64,000 bases of DNA from Arcobacter venerupis (GCF_013201665.1 NZ_CP053840.1:1178001-1242000); one strand, 5' to 3'. Shown: positions 9,091-18,434, numbered from the stretch's first letter. The notes: generated from the sequence alone by a model not told the origin. Program-made: numbers and translations.

Positions 9091-10094
9091 AACTCTTTAC
9101 TCATATCAACTATAAGTTTGGAAAATGGCTGTTTTGATAAATCTTCATTTTCATCTATAAGATTGAAAATATCTTTTTTGATTTCTTGAAATGGAATACC
9201 TGTTAAATCTTGCAACTCTTTGAGCCTACTTTCTGGGTAAAGTTCTGCTTTTTGAATCATGTCAAAAACTATATCTTTGTGGGCTTTGTATCGTTCATTT
9301 AGCTTGAAAATCTCGATATATTTGTCATACATATCAGTAAACTGTTCTTTTAAAGTTATATCAATATCATCTTTTGATTTTATATGTAAGTTTTTGCAAT
9401 CTGAGTCTAAAAGTAGTTTGAATTTTACTTTTTGATGGAAGTCAAATTTTTCCGAGTTTGGAGCAATACAATTATTTTCAAAAGTATTTGCACTTAATTT
9501 TACTTTTGCGTTACAAACATAACAAGATGGAATAAGGTTATAAAAACTAAGTGCTAAATATGGATAAGTAGCTTTATCAAAAAAATGGTCAAGTTGAAAA
9601 GTTGAGACTTTTTTTTCTGCTTCAAAATTTGTAATGAAATCTTTATTGCAATAAAAACAAGTTCTAAAATCAAAATTATCAGTAAAAAATTTGGTTATTT
9701 CACTTTGGAATTTATCGTAATTAAATACATATTTTAATTTTGACAAAGATGACTTATTTTTATTCTTTTCAAGTATTTTTATAATTTCATTTTGACTTAA
9801 AGTTAAAATATATTGTAAATCTTTGTTTTGAAAAATTACATCAAATTCATCTATCTTTTTTTCTTTAAATTTATCGAAAATTTCTTGTAACGATTTATTT
9901 TTTTTGTCACTAAAAATGTCTTTTTTATTATCTTTAAACTCTTCTCTTACTTTTTTTAGCAAAACTTTTTTAGATTTCCCTTTTTGTTTAGTAGTAAATG
10001 TTATTTGAAATGAATTAGTAAATATTTTTTTATATTCTTCTTCAATATTAAAATTTTTATTTTTTAAATAATTTGAGTAATTAAGCTTTATCAT
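9078..10094 (-). CDS. HNH endonuclease, PtuB-like partner of the upstream ATPase
   Basis: A 338-residue protein with an HNH/beta-beta-alpha-metal core around residues 145-200. It has a first zinc knuckle CFYC, the catalytic LDHFFDK, the central Asn in FYNLIPS and a second knuckle CYVCN followed by AKVK. This is the arrangement of HNH nucleases that pair with SMC/RecF-like ATPases in Septu-type anti-phage systems. The N-terminal 130 residues are Lys-rich and helical. The gene overlaps the 3' end of the ATPase gene by 14 nt, so translation is coupled. Family knowledge suggests the ATPase senses infection and licenses DNA or RNA cleavage; the target here is unknown. Confidence 0.8.
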   Translation of the reverse strand: MIKLNYSNYLKNKNFNIEEEYKKIFTNSFQITFTTKQKGKSKKVLLKKVREEFKDNKKDIFSDKKNKSLQEIFDKFKEKKIDEFDVIFQNKDLQYILTLSQNEIIKILEKNKNKSSLSKLKYVFNYDKFQSEITKFFTDNFDFRTCFYCNKDFITNFEAEKKVSTFQLDHFFDKATYPYLALSFYNLIPSCYVCNAKVKLSANTFENNCIAPNSEKFDFHQKVKFKLLLDSDCKNLHIKSKDDIDITLKEQFTDMYDKYIEIFKLNERYKAHKDIVFDMIQKAELYPESRLKELQDLTGIPFQEIKKDIFNLIDENEDLSKQPFSKLIVDMSKELGIL

Positions 10095-11712
10095 TTTTCA
10101 AACTCTCTAAATATTCTTCTAATTCTTTTTCTGAGAATTGTTTTAAAAGCTCTTGTTTTTTATTGCTTTTATAACTTTCTTTATCAAATATTTCTTTTAA
10201 TTCATCCAAATAATTTTTGATAATTGTTTGTAAAAACGGTTCACCTATTATTGATTGAATGTGTTCAAATTTATTTCTTCTTTTTAAATAATAATTTGCA
10301 ACACGTTCAATAGTTTTCTCTTTTGAATTAATTCTAGATTTAAATTTTTGAATAAAATCATAAAACTTTTTAATCTCATTTATTTTATTTTTCGCAAACT
10401 CACCCATAAGCCCATCACTCATAAAAAATCCATTAGAAAGTAATGTGTGAATATTTGCTCCAAAGGTTTTGAGTTTTATATCTTTACTTATATTTTTGCA
10501 ATTCCCATCATCATCTTTTATAAGAAATACAATGTTTTCTTTTGGTAAATCAGAAAGTAAAAATGGAGAATGTGAGCTAATAATAAGATGAATTTGCTTA
10601 CTAGAAAAATTCTCTTTCAAAAATTGATATAAATAATTTATATATTTTTTTTGCCAGTTTGGATGTAAGTAATTTTCACCCTCATCTATACAAAGAAATA
10701 TAGTTTCTTGATTTATTTGTGAATATATACTATTAAATATGTATGTTAATTGATATTGACCATCACTTATTTTAGGATAAAAATCAAAGTTAAATACATT
10801 TTTTCCTATGAAGTCAAGAAATTCATTACCATTTTTTCTTTTAATAATTTCAATATATATTTTGAAAAAATCACTTGGAATTTTTTTAATATTTACATAA
10901 TTACTTGAGATAACAGAAAAATCTTCTTGAGGAGTTTGAATAAAACTTCTAATTTTTTCCTTAATATCAATATTTATTTTATTTTCTAACTCTGAAATCG
11001 TAATATCAAGATTTTCTGATGCTTGTAGAACAAAATCTATTTCATAATTTTTCAAATATGCAAGTAATAAAAGGATACGATATATTTTGAATTTTTTAGG
11101 CTTATTTTCTTCATAAACATCATAACATGGCCAAAAATCAAATTCTTTATTTTCTATAAGATTTAATAAATCATAAAAATCATCATGTATGCCAAAACTT
11201 ATAATTTCTGGTGTATCAAAAGGAAAATCCATATTATTATTTTTTAAAAAATCTAATAATAGTAAATATTCTTGCTGATTATGAGAAGGAGTTGGTTTTA
11301 TAAATATTTTTTGAATAAATTCACTAGGTATTTCTTTTTCAGTGACTGAAGACTTATTATTTACGGTTGCTATAAGATTTCTTTTGTATATGTAAAGTTT
11401 ATTTATTAATCTATTATAGTAAACAATTATTTGAACTAATTCTGAAAATATAACGGGATAATCTTTTTTCCTATACGGATCTTCATAATATCCAATATCA
11501 CTAATCAATTCCAATAAATTACTTTTTCCACTCCCATTCTCACCAACAATAGCAGTAACATTTATATTATCAGGAAAAATACTCACATAATCTTCATTTT
11601 CATTTATAGTTAAAGTCTTTCCATCAAACTCACACTCAAACCTAGTCGAAAAATTAAACCCCTGATTCTTAATATTTTTATACTCTTCAACCCATAAATA
11701 AACTAATTCCAT
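10081..11712 (-). CDS. AAA/SMC-like ATPase, PtuA-like (Septu-type defence)
   Basis: A 543-residue ABC/SMC-type ATPase of the AAA_21/RecF group. It has Walker A GENGSGKS (residues 57-64), an ABC-signature-like SDGQYQLTYIF (about residue 315), Walker B FLCIDEGENYLHP (about 340) and an H-loop with SSHSPFLLSDLP (about 380). The central region between Walker A and the signature is helical, as expected for a small coiled-coil insertion. AAGG lies 6 nt before the ATG. It forms a two-gene operon with the overlapping HNH gene, and ATPase-then-HNH order is that of Septu ptuA-ptuB. Gabija is less likely because no TOPRIM domain is seen. Sequence identity to named Septu members was not tested. Confidence 0.8.
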   Translation of the reverse strand: MELVYLWVEEYKNIKNQGFNFSTRFECEFDGKTLTINENEDYVSIFPDNINVTAIVGENGSGKSNLLELISDIGYYEDPYRKKDYPVIFSELVQIIVYYNRLINKLYIYKRNLIATVNNKSSVTEKEIPSEFIQKIFIKPTPSHNQQEYLLLLDFLKNNNMDFPFDTPEIISFGIHDDFYDLLNLIENKEFDFWPCYDVYEENKPKKFKIYRILLLLAYLKNYEIDFVLQASENLDITISELENKINIDIKEKIRSFIQTPQEDFSVISSNYVNIKKIPSDFFKIYIEIIKRKNGNEFLDFIGKNVFNFDFYPKISDGQYQLTYIFNSIYSQINQETIFLCIDEGENYLHPNWQKKYINYLYQFLKENFSSKQIHLIISSHSPFLLSDLPKENIVFLIKDDDGNCKNISKDIKLKTFGANIHTLLSNGFFMSDGLMGEFAKNKINEIKKFYDFIQKFKSRINSKEKTIERVANYYLKRRNKFEHIQSIIGEPFLQTIIKNYLDELKEIFDKESYKSNKKQELLKQFSEKELEEYLESLKNDKA

Positions 11713-11827
11713 AAAAAACCTTGATTATTATTTGACTAAATTATATCAATAAAAGATAAGAAAATAATTATTCTTTAGTTCAAACTTTTCTTTTAAATTC
11801 TCTTAACACTTTTAATTGGATTATTTA

Positions 11828-11836
11828 TGATATAAT
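11828..11836 (+). promoter_or_regulatory. extended -10 promoter of the DEAD-box helicase gene
   Basis: TGATATAAT (TGnTATAAT) places the transcript start near 11843, giving a leader of about 135 nt before the helicase ATG, much longer than the 20-30 nt leaders of neighbouring genes. Confidence 0.65.
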
Positions 11837-11845
11837 GTCGCAATT

Positions 11846-11957
11846 TCAGCATACATCGGTCTATGCCTGACTTCGTTTTTGTAGTCAATTTACAACTCAA
11901 CTAAACTCAAATTATATAACCTAGATCGTAACTCAAGTTTACAACTTTTGATAGGTT
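11846..11957 (+). promoter_or_regulatory. structured 5' leader of the helicase mRNA
   Basis: The leader begins with a hairpin (TCAGCATA at 11846-11853 against TATGCCTGA at 11862-11870, one bulge). It contains a second possible long-range pairing, AACCTA (11918-11923) with TAGGTT (11952-11957), which closes just upstream of the AAGG ribosome-binding site. Long leaders are known for cold-induced DEAD-box helicase and cold-shock mRNAs; a similar role here is inference. Confidence 0.4.
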
Positions 11958-11977
11958 CATAACAAAACAAGGTACTT

Positions 11978-13363
11978 ATGTCATTTTCAAACTTAGGTTT
12001 ATGCGCAGAACTTCTTCGTGCAATTAAAGAAGAGGGTTATACAACGCCAACGCCAATTCAATCAAAATCAATTCCAGTGATTTTATCAAATAAAGATGTT
12101 CTAGCAGCTGCTCAAACGGGTACTGGAAAAACGGCTGGATTTACACTTCCACTGTTACAAAGATTAAAAACTGCTTACAATAAAGATAAAAAATCTCATG
12201 TAAGAGCTTTGATTTTAACTCCAACAAGAGAACTAGCAGCTCAAGTTGCACAAAGTGTTGAAACTTATGGGAAATATCTTCCTTTTAAATCAGCTGTTGT
12301 TTTTGGTGGAGTTGGAATCAACCCACAAAAAGCACTTTTAAGAAAAGGCGTAGATATTGTGATTGCAACTCCTGGAAGATTACTTGATTTAATTTCTCAA
12401 GATTGTTTAGATTTATCAAAAATCGAATTTTTTGTTCTAGATGAAGCAGACAGAATGCTTGATATGGGATTTATAAACGATATTAAAAAAGTTCTAGCAA
12501 TTATTCCAAAACAAAGACAAAATCTTCTTTTCTCAGCTACTTTCTCAGATGATATTAAAAAACTAGCAGATAGTTTATTGAATTCTCCTGTTTTAATAGA
12601 AGCTGCAACTGCAAATAGCACTTCTCACAAAGTTGAACAAAGTGTTCATTTAGTTGATAGAGAGAGAAAAAAAGAGCTTTTATTACATTTAGTAAATAAA
12701 AACAACTGGAAACAAGTTCTAGTTTTCACAAGAACAAAACATGGTGCAAACAAATTAAGTGAAGCACTTGTAAAAGATGGTATTTCTTCATCTGCAATTC
12801 ATGGAAATAAATCACAAGGAGCAAGAACAAAAGCCTTAGATGATTTCAAAGCTGGAAATGTAAGAGTTCTTGTGGCTACTGATATAGCTGCAAGGGGAAT
12901 AGATATTGATAATCTTCCACATGTAATAAACTTTGAATTACCAAATATTGCAGAAGATTATGTACATAGAATAGGAAGAACTGGAAGAGCTGGAAACGAG
13001 GGTGAAGCTATATCTTTAGTTTGTGTAGATGAACATGATTATTTATTTGGAATTGAAAAATTAATCAAACAAAAAATCAGAAAAATTGAAACAATCGGAT
13101 TTAAAGTTGACCCAAATATAAAAGCTGAGCCAATTGGAAATAGAGGAAACAGAGGTAATAGTTCAAACCAAAATAGAACTGCAAAACCAAAAGATGCAAA
13201 CTCTAGTTCTAAAAAACTTTTTGGTAAAAAAAGAGTTGAAGAGAACACATCTTCAAGTGCAAAACCAAAAAGCAATAACAATAATAGATTTGCTTCTAAA
13301 AAAAGTGAAACATCAGCAACTTCAAAAAACAGAAGAACAAACTCAGGTTTTAAAAACAACTAA
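11978..13363 (+). CDS. rhlE: DEAD-box ATP-dependent RNA helicase (RhlE-like)
   Basis: A 461-residue superfamily 2 helicase with all core motifs: Q-motif (GYTTPTPIQ), motif I AQTGTGKT, Ia [11 protein letters not shown], Ib [47 protein letters not shown] and [10 protein letters not shown]. The order and spacing resemble RhlE. The C-terminal 85 residues are low-complexity, rich in Asn, Ser, Lys and Arg, and probably bind RNA nonspecifically. Its likely role is RNA remodelling in ribosome assembly or decay. ATG follows AAGG at 5 nt. The gene is monocistronic with a long leader and a strong hairpin downstream. Confidence 0.93.
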   Translation: MSFSNLGLCAELLRAIKEEGYTTPTPIQSKSIPVILSNKDVLAAAQTGTGKTAGFTLPLLQRLKTAYNKDKKSHVRALILTPTRELAAQVAQSVETYGKYLPFKSAVVFGGVGINPQKALLRKGVDIVIATPGRLLDLISQDCLDLSKIEFFVLDEADRMLDMGFINDIKKVLAIIPKQRQNLLFSATFSDDIKKLADSLLNSPVLIEAATANSTSHKVEQSVHLVDRERKKELLLHLVNKNNWKQVLVFTRTKHGANKLSEALVKDGISSSAIHGNKSQGARTKALDDFKAGNVRVLVATDIAARGIDIDNLPHVINFELPNIAEDYVHRIGRTGRAGNEGEAISLVCVDEHDYLFGIEKLIKQKIRKIETIGFKVDPNIKAEPIGNRGNRGNSSNQNRTAKPKDANSSSKKLFGKKRVEENTSSSAKPKSNNNNRFASKKSETSATSKNRRTNSGFKNN

Positions 13364-13381
13364 TTAGTTCAAAAAATATTT

Positions 13382-13414
13382 AAGTAAGGTATTGTTTTAT
13401 AAAATACCTTACTT
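13382..13414 (+). terminator. hairpin after the helicase gene, upstream of blaOXA
   Basis: A perfect 12-bp stem (AAGTAAGGTATT with AATACCTTACTT) and a 9-nt loop lie between the helicase stop and the beta-lactamase start. The 3' side has only a weak T-run, so it may terminate partially and let read-through supply the beta-lactamase. Confidence 0.6.
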
Positions 13415-13433
13415 TAAATTTAGGAACTACAAA

Positions 13434-14204
13434 ATGAACAAAAAAATCAAACTACTTATTACAATACTTTTTCTAACAAACTCTTTTTTGTTTGCTCAGG
13501 ATTTGGAACTTGAAAATATCTTCAAAAACAAACAAGTTGATGGAACTATTGTTATTGAATCTTTAAATACAAAAAAAATCTATATTTATAATGACAAAAG
13601 AGCTGAAATGCTTTTTAGTCCTGCCTCAACTTTTAAAATTCCAAATACCTTGATTGCCTTAAATGAAGGTGTTGTAACAAAAGATTCTGTGATTGTTTGG
13701 GATAAAAAAATCAGAGAATATGAATCTTGGAATAAAGACCAAACTTTATTGACTGCTTTTAAAAGCTCTTGTGTTTGGTGTTATCAAGAGTTTGCTTCAA
13801 AAATTGGGATTGAAAAATATAAAAAATATTTAGAAGAACTTGATTATGGTAATAAAAATATAGGTGATGAAATAACTAGATTTTGGTTAGATGAAAGTTT
13901 AAAAATTACAGCTTTTGAGCAAATCAAATTTCTAAAACGACTATATAAAAATGATTTACCTTTTAAACTTGAAGATATGAACACTTTAAAAGAGATTATG
14001 ATTGATGAAAAAAATGAAGATTATATAATCAGAGCAAAAACTGGTTGGGAAGGGAAATATGGCTGGTATATTGGTTATGTAGAAACAAAAAATGATGTTT
14101 GGTTTTTTGCTTTAAACATAGATACAAAAACAAAAGATGATTTAGCAAAAAGAAAAGAAATTACATTAAAAGCTTTAGAAATAAAAAAAATAATTAATAA
14201 ATAA
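13434..14204 (+). CDS. class D beta-lactamase (OXA type)
   Basis: A 256-residue precursor with a signal peptide (MNKKIKLLITILFLTNSFLFA, cleavage near residue 21). All class D motifs are present: the nucleophile box S65-T-F-K68, S112-C-V114, YGN 138-140, W151 in the FWLDES segment (the Trp that contacts the carboxylated Lys) and KTG 202-204. It is periplasmic and predicted to hydrolyse penicillins. I place the start at 13434, where AGGA precedes the ATG and the signal peptide begins; an upstream in-frame TTG at 13392 sits inside the helicase terminator stem. Intrinsic OXA genes are known in Arcobacter. There is no IS, integron or attC site nearby, so a chromosomal resident gene is likely. Confidence 0.9.
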   Translation: MNKKIKLLITILFLTNSFLFAQDLELENIFKNKQVDGTIVIESLNTKKIYIYNDKRAEMLFSPASTFKIPNTLIALNEGVVTKDSVIVWDKKIREYESWNKDQTLLTAFKSSCVWCYQEFASKIGIEKYKKYLEELDYGNKNIGDEITRFWLDESLKITAFEQIKFLKRLYKNDLPFKLEDMNTLKEIMIDEKNEDYIIRAKTGWEGKYGWYIGYVETKNDVWFFALNIDTKTKDDLAKRKEITLKALEIKKIINK

Positions 14205-14311
14205 TAAAAAAAATCTTTTATACTTAGTCTAAATATTGACTGTTTTTAATAGTTAAAATAACTAAAATATAGTATTATAACGGCAAAATAAAAAGGAAAT
14301 AATAAATATTT

Positions 14312-15547
14312 ATGCATAATAAAAATTTTTTAAAAGAACTTACTATTATGTTAGTTGAAGATGATGAAATAATTTGTGAACAGCTATTTTCCAGTATGAA
14401 AGATTTTTTTAAAGAAGTTATAATAACAAAAAATGGTAAAGAAGCTTTTGACAAATTTTTGGAATTAAAAACAAAAATAGATATTGTAATAAGTGATATT
14501 TCAATGCCTTTGGTAAATGGAATTGAACTTTTAGAAAATATAAGAGAAATTGATAAATATATCCCTTTTATATTTACAACTGCTTATACTCAAAAAGATT
14601 ATTTAATTAGTAGTATAAAATATGGAGTTAATGATTTTATTGTTAAACCATTAGACATTGGCTTATTAATAGATAAAATTGAATCAGTATGTAAAAAAAA
14701 TAAAAGTGAAATAGAAATAATAAATCATCAAGAGATGATTAAAGAGTACTTCAATACAATAAATAAAGTTGCTATTGTTTATATATATGATTTAGAAGGT
14801 AAAATCTTATATATAAATGATTTTTTTAAAGAGTTGTCTAAATATGAAGATAATGATTTAATAGGTGAACATTATACAAAAATATATCATTTGGATATTT
14901 CTAAAGAGCTTATAAATAAACAAGAAGAGAGTTTAAAAGATTCAGAAAAATTCACAGGAAATTTAAAATGTTCCACTAAAGATAATGCAGTTTTTTATGT
15001 AAATTGTACAGTTCTTCCTTCTAAAGAGAATGGTAAAATTAAAAATTTCACAAGTATAAATTTTTTAACAACTAAAGAAGAAAATGAAAGAAGAGAATTT
15101 AAAAAGAAAGTTCTATATAATTTTCAAGAGACAAAAAAGATATTTTCAAAAGCACAAGAACGAATAGACAAATTGACTTTTGAATTATCAAAATATGCAA
15201 ATTATCATAAAAAAGAGATTATCTTAAAAAATCTTCAAGTTGAAAATAGCATTTATTTAGAAAAAGTTTATTCAGTTGAAGAAAAAATCAAAAGAATAAA
15301 AGCTCGCCAAGATATGTTTACTTTTGAAATTAATATAAAAATAAAACAAATTTCTCAATCTGCTGCTGATTTATTAGATAATAGTGAAAAATTACAAAAA
15401 AAAATGAATAAAATGTCCCATGAAATAAAATTAAGAGATAAATATATTAAGAGATTGAATCTAGAAGTTGAAGAACGAACTCAAAAAATTGTTAATTTAG
15501 AAGATGTTCTTTTACATAGGGATAGTCAAATATTAGAATTGAAATAA
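14312..15547 (+). CDS. REC-PAS-coiled-coil response regulator
   Basis: A 411-residue cytosolic protein. The intact receiver domain (residues 8-125) has acidic residues E16-D17-D18, phospho-Asp D62 (VISDISMP) and the KP motif (FIVKPLD). A PAS domain follows (about residues 145-255, with NDFFKELSKYEDNDLIGEHY and a PAC-like end). The C-terminal 150 residues form a long charged coiled coil without a recognisable output domain. It is the first of two tandem paralogues and probably co-transcribed with the next and with the aldose epimerase gene. Lacking an enzymatic domain, it likely works by protein interaction. AGGA lies unusually far (about 14 nt) from the ATG. Confidence 0.82.
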   Translation: MHNKNFLKELTIMLVEDDEIICEQLFSSMKDFFKEVIITKNGKEAFDKFLELKTKIDIVISDISMPLVNGIELLENIREIDKYIPFIFTTAYTQKDYLISSIKYGVNDFIVKPLDIGLLIDKIESVCKKNKSEIEIINHQEMIKEYFNTINKVAIVYIYDLEGKILYINDFFKELSKYEDNDLIGEHYTKIYHLDISKELINKQEESLKDSEKFTGNLKCSTKDNAVFYVNCTVLPSKENGKIKNFTSINFLTTKEENERREFKKKVLYNFQETKKIFSKAQERIDKLTFELSKYANYHKKEIILKNLQVENSIYLEKVYSVEEKIKRIKARQDMFTFEINIKIKQISQSAADLLDNSEKLQKKMNKMSHEIKLRDKYIKRLNLEVEERTQKIVNLEDVLLHRDSQILELK

Positions 15548-15562
15548 AAAAAGGTATTTATT

Positions 15563-16789
15563 GTGTTAAAAAAAGATAATTTGTTTAGTAAACTAAATAT
15601 TATGATTGTTGAAAGTGCAGATGACAGTTGTTTTGGTGAAGATTTTATTAACAAATTTAATAGTGTAATTTTCAAAGATAATGAAAATGACGCTATTGAT
15701 TATTATAAAAATAATTTAAACACAGAAAAAAAAATAGATATTATTTTAAGTCAAATGTATTTTTCTGATAAAAAAGCAACAAATATTTTAGAAAATATAA
15801 AAAAGATTGATGAAAATATATCATTTATTATATTTACAAAAGATATAGAGAATAGCGATTTATTAACTTTGATAAAATTAGAAATAAGCGATTTTCTATT
15901 TGAGCCGTTTACTTTTGATGAAATTATGCTTGCCATTGAAAAAATTTGCGACATAAAATATAATCAATTATTTAAAGAAAAAATACAAAAAGATTTAGAA
16001 AATATTATTGATCTTGTAGATGAAGTTTCCATTGTTTCAAAAACAAACTTGCATAATGAAATTATATTTGTAAATAAATCATTTTGTGAAATTTCTAATT
16101 TTACGCAAGAAGAACTAATAGGAAAAAAACACAATTTTCTTAGTGATATAAATAGAGTAGTTTTTGATGAATTAGAAGAAATAATTCATAAAGGAGTTCT
16201 TTGGGAGGGGAAAATGAAGTATTTATCAAAAGATTCTGAAGAATTTTTTACATATTTAACAGTAATTCCTCTTCTTGATTTCAGAAATAATATAAAAGAG
16301 TTCATTTGGATACAATTTTTAGCAACAGAATATGAACAAGAACAAAAAAATTTTAAAAGAAAAGTTGCTCAAAATATAAATGTTAGTAGAAGAATTAATA
16401 CTCAAGCTAGAGAAAAAATTGATGAATTGCAAAATCAACTGGAATTTTATAATAGTATTGATTATATAATAGAAGAAGAAGAAAAAAGAAAAAGTAAGTT
16501 TAGTAGTCAATATAAATATTTTGAAAAGTTAAGTAATGAAAGTGAAGAAAAACTAAAAGAAGTAAGCACAAGAGCAAAAGAGAAAATAAAAGAAGTTGTT
16601 TCCTTGCAACAAGAAGCAAAAGAAAGAAATGATCTTATTCGAACTTCTTATAAAAAAGTATCAAGAGAATTTTTTGAAAAAACTTCTATTGTAAAAGATT
16701 TAGTAAGCGTCTTAAGTGAACAAAAAAATAAAATAGATACTCTTTTATCTAGGATTGATATAAAGGAAATTAAATTAGGTTTAAAATGA
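15563..16789 (+). CDS. degenerate-receiver PAS-coiled-coil protein, paralogue of the preceding gene
   Basis: A 408-residue protein with the same architecture as its upstream neighbour: receiver-like domain (residues 10-130), PAS (about 160-270, NKSFCEISNFTQEELIGKKH) and a long coiled coil. The receiver is probably dead: the phospho-Asp position reads LSQMYF where the paralogue has ISDISM (Asp to Gln), the acidic pocket is ESAD, and the conserved Lys before Pro is Glu (FLFEPFT). It starts at GTG, 8 nt after AAGG and 15 nt after the upstream stop. The tandem arrangement suggests duplication followed by loss of phosphorylation, and possibly hetero-oligomer formation. Confidence 0.8.
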   Translation: MLKKDNLFSKLNIMIVESADDSCFGEDFINKFNSVIFKDNENDAIDYYKNNLNTEKKIDIILSQMYFSDKKATNILENIKKIDENISFIIFTKDIENSDLLTLIKLEISDFLFEPFTFDEIMLAIEKICDIKYNQLFKEKIQKDLENIIDLVDEVSIVSKTNLHNEIIFVNKSFCEISNFTQEELIGKKHNFLSDINRVVFDELEEIIHKGVLWEGKMKYLSKDSEEFFTYLTVIPLLDFRNNIKEFIWIQFLATEYEQEQKNFKRKVAQNINVSRRINTQAREKIDELQNQLEFYNSIDYIIEEEEKRKSKFSSQYKYFEKLSNESEEKLKEVSTRAKEKIKEVVSLQQEAKERNDLIRTSYKKVSREFFEKTSIVKDLVSVLSEQKNKIDTLLSRIDIKEIKLGLK

Positions 16790-17655
16790 ATTATGAGATA
16801 AAAAATAGTTTTATAAAAGCAAAAATTAAATCTTTTGGAGCAGAATTAAATAGTTTACAAAAAGTAGATGAAAACTTAGAATATATCTGGCAAGGAAATC
16901 CTAAATATTGGAATCGTCATTCTCCTATTCTTTTTCCAATTGTTGGAAGATTAAAAGATGATAGTTATATTTATCAAAATCAAAAATACAATATGACTCA
17001 ACATGGATTTGCCAGAGATAAAGAGTTTGAAGTTGTAAAAAATGAAGTTGATTTTATAGAGTTTAGGCTTTGTAGTGATGAAAAAACTTTAGAAATTTAT
17101 CCCTTTTGCTTTGAACTTTTTATCTCATATAAACTTGAAAAAAACAGTTTAGTTATTGCCTATAAAGTAATAAACAAATCCCTAGATAAAATGCTTTTTT
17201 CAATAGGTGCTCATCCTGCTTTTAACTGGCCTTTAGAAGAAGATGAAAAAAAAGAGGACTACTTTTTGGAGTTTGAAAATATAAATGAGTGTAAAAGATA
17301 TTTTTTAAATGATAAAGGTTTAGTATATAAAAGTGAAGATTTAAAAATAATTGAAAATAAAATGCCTTTAAATGAAGAATTATTCAAAAATGATGCTTTA
17401 GTTTTTAATGATTTAAATATAAAAAAACTCACTTTAAAAAATTCAAATAATCAAAATTTTGTAAAACTAAATTTTGTAAAATTCCCATATTTAGGTATCT
17501 GGTCAAAACCTAGTGCTGCACCATTTTTGTGTATTGAACCTTGGTTTGGAGTTGCAGATGTTGAAAATTCTACTCAAAATCTAAAAGATAAAAATGCAAT
17601 GATTACTTTACAAAAAGATGAAATTTTTTCTTGTTTTTATAGTATTGAAATATAA
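16786..17655 (+). CDS. aldose 1-epimerase family protein
   Basis: A 289-residue galactose mutarotase-like protein of the LacX/YeaD-like branch. It shows AELNSLQKV and YIWQGNPKYWNRHSPILFPIVGRL at the N-terminus, the conserved QHGFARDKEFEV segment, SIGAHPAFNWP with its catalytic-type His, and GIWSKPSAAPFLCIEPWFGVAD near the end. The predicted role is interconversion of the alpha and beta anomers of a hexose or hexose-6-phosphate; the substrate is unknown. The ATG overlaps the stop of the upstream pseudo-receiver gene (ATGA), so translation is coupled, although no functional link between the two is evident. Confidence 0.87.
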   Translation: MNYEIKNSFIKAKIKSFGAELNSLQKVDENLEYIWQGNPKYWNRHSPILFPIVGRLKDDSYIYQNQKYNMTQHGFARDKEFEVVKNEVDFIEFRLCSDEKTLEIYPFCFELFISYKLEKNSLVIAYKVINKSLDKMLFSIGAHPAFNWPLEEDEKKEDYFLEFENINECKRYFLNDKGLVYKSEDLKIIENKMPLNEELFKNDALVFNDLNIKKLTLKNSNNQNFVKLNFVKFPYLGIWSKPSAAPFLCIEPWFGVADVENSTQNLKDKNAMITLQKDEIFSCFYSIEI

Positions 17656-17729
17656 ATAGCAATAATTGGATTGTTATATAATTATAATTTACTTATACTT
17701 CTATGTTTTAAAAATATTGGAGTATTTAA

Positions 17730-18425
17730 ATGAAAATATCAAATGTTTTATATATAAAAGTGGGAATTGTAACTAGTACTAAACTTGAAAATTCTAAAAG
17801 AAGTGAATTGACTTCAGGAATTAAAAAATATCCAGTTTCCAAAGCAAATCTAACAAAAACAGGTTTTAAAGAAGATTTTCAAGCTGATTTAGAACATCAT
17901 GGTGGCGTTAATAAAACTTTATTTCTTTTTTCTGCTTTGACTTATGAAAAAATAAACTCTTTTTTTAACAACAGTTTTGAGATGACAAATATGGCATATT
18001 TTGGAGAAAATCTAATTTTATCTGATATTTGTGAAAAAGATATTTGTGTTGGTGATATTTTAAAAATAGGGCAAACAAAAGTTCAAATAACACAACCAAG
18101 GCAACCTTGTTGGAAATTAAGTGCAAATACAAATCAAAAAAATATGACAAAATTTATTTTTGACAATGGGCTTACAGGTTGGTATGCAAAAGTCTTAGAA
18201 GAGGGAATTATTTGTCAAAATGATGAAGTTATTTTACAAGAGCGGAAACATCCTAATTTAACAATTGAAAAATTAAATAAATTAATAGTAAATCCCATGA
18301 GTGATGAAACTATTAGCCTTGAAGCTTTAAATTGTGAAGATTTAGGAAAACAATTTTTTGAGTCATTATCTAAAAGATTTAAATTAAAAGATAAAGATAA
18401 TCAATTTTCATATTATCATACATAA
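17730..18425 (+). CDS. MOSC domain protein (YiiM-like)
   Basis: A 231-residue protein with a MOSC beta-barrel: GIKKYPV, EHHGGVNKTLFLFS, FGENLILSDI, CVGDILKIG and VQITQPRQPCWKLSA, the last carrying the conserved Cys that may carry sulfur or bind Moco. A C-terminal three-helix (3-alpha) extension (about residues 165-215) matches the YiiM subgroup, which in E. coli is linked to reduction of N-hydroxylated compounds with molybdenum cofactor. It is soluble. It lies 9 nt upstream of the argD-like gene on the same strand and is probably co-transcribed. Confidence 0.85.
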   Translation: MKISNVLYIKVGIVTSTKLENSKRSELTSGIKKYPVSKANLTKTGFKEDFQADLEHHGGVNKTLFLFSALTYEKINSFFNNSFEMTNMAYFGENLILSDICEKDICVGDILKIGQTKVQITQPRQPCWKLSANTNQKNMTKFIFDNGLTGWYAKVLEEGIICQNDEVILQERKHPNLTIEKLNKLIVNPMSDETISLEALNCEDLGKQFFESLSKRFKLKDKDNQFSYYHT

Positions 18426-18434
18426 GGAATAAAA

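Noticed and set aside
13039-13359. Minus-strand open frame opposite the helicase C-terminus
   Set aside because: It is a Leu/Phe-rich shadow of the low-complexity Asn/Lys/Ser tail of the helicase; it has no RBS or domain.
13392-13394. TTG as the start of the beta-lactamase
   Set aside because: It lies inside the helicase terminator stem; the signal peptide and AGGA fix the start at 13434.
13434-14204. Acquired resistance cassette
   Set aside because: There is no attC, integrase or transposon end nearby, and the base composition looks like its surroundings.
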